DNA from: Deltaproteobacteria bacterium | GTDB lineage: Bacteria; Desulfobacterota; Syntrophia; Syntrophales; UBA5619 | Direction: 5' to 3' | Length of the DNA: 5,317 bases | Assembly: GCA_026388365.1 (NCBI GenBank) | Contig: JAPLJW010000039.1 | Coordinates: forward strand, 1-5,317 | Notes under the pieces: generated by a model | Database searches by the model: none | Told to the model about the DNA's origin: nothing | Seen by the model: only the letters and a program-made list of their open reading frames with translations | Position numbers and translations under genes: made by a program | In this document: positions 5,188 through 5,317 of the stretch, one piece after another | Numbering within the stretch: the first letter of the stretch is position 1 | How the letters are laid out: each line of letters starts with the position of its first letter

Positions 5188-5192
5188 CTAAT

Positions 5193-5317
5193 TTACGAAT
5201 AACACTCCTGGTAGATCACGACCATCTCCTCCGGCGTCATCTTGCAGGGGTTGTTGGCGAGCGGCCTGGCGACCGTCATCGCCACCTTCGCGAGTTCCGG
5301 GAAATCGGCTTCCGGAA
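5193..5317 (-). CDS. kdnB: Iron-containing alcohol dehydrogenase, C-terminal fragment; probable Kdo 8-oxidase KdnB (5' end outside window)
   Basis: Translating the minus strand from the right edge gives an uninterrupted 40-residue C-terminus that ends ...MVVIYQECYS and a TAA stop at 5195-5193. The stretch ARPLANNPCKMTPEEMVVIY has the layout of the C-terminal tail of group III Fe-dependent alcohol dehydrogenases, where an NP.xxT.E.I pattern precedes the last helix. The metal- and NAD-binding regions lie outside the window, so the fragment alone supports only the family. The specific name rests on the next gene, which looks like KdnA: in Shewanella, KdnB oxidises the C8 hydroxyl of Kdo to an aldehyde, which KdnA then aminates in the cytoplasm. 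The gap to kdnA is 69 bases and is filled largely by a palindrome. The family assignment is fairly firm; the KdnB identity is inference from context. Confidence 0.72.
   Translation of the reverse strand, partial: PEADFPELAKVAMTVARPLANNPCKMTPEEMVVIYQECYS

Overview
The window is GC-rich Gram-negative bacterial DNA. Every supported gene lies on the minus strand, so transcription runs from the right end towards position 1. In that order the genes are: the C-terminal end of an iron-containing alcohol dehydrogenase (kdnB, cut by the window edge), a DegT-family aminotransferase (kdnA), a 490-base gap full of inverted repeats, ADP-heptose epimerase (hldD), CMP-Kdo/Kdo8N synthetase (kdsB), a PlsC-type acyltransferase, and a small lipoprotein. 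Lipopolysaccharide genes and a lipobox fix the Gram-negative call. The style of the small lipoprotein and the many short palindromic intergenic repeats recall deltaproteobacterial (Desulfobacterota-type) genomes, but that placement is a recollection-based inference.

The central story is inner-core LPS / lipid A assembly. kdnB and kdnA are the pair known from Shewanella that converts Kdo into 8-amino-3,8-dideoxy-manno-octulosonate (Kdo8N): KdnB oxidises the C8 hydroxyl and KdnA transaminates the aldehyde. The kdsB product here resembles, as I recall it, the Shewanella CMP-Kdo8N synthetase more than the enterobacterial CMP-Kdo synthetase. hldD supplies ADP-L-glycero-D-manno-heptose, the next inner-core sugar. 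Together the locus could supply activated amino-Kdo and heptose. hldD and kdsB are coupled (11-base gap, with the kdsB ribosome site overlapping the hldD stop). A terminator-like hairpin with a T-run follows kdnA, so kdnBA and hldD-kdsB may be separate transcription units.

The acyltransferase has a clear FPEGTR motif but carries HX4N where the family normally has the catalytic HX4D, and it has a long insertion between the two motifs.

The intergenic DNA is unusually structured. The kdnB-kdnA and kdsB-acyltransferase gaps carry related palindromes sharing a 15-base core. The kdnA-hldD gap holds a large nested inverted repeat plus the terminator-like one. The left end has two inverted copies of a C/G-rich repeat. 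I see no RNA genes, CRISPR array, complete insertion sequence or transposase.
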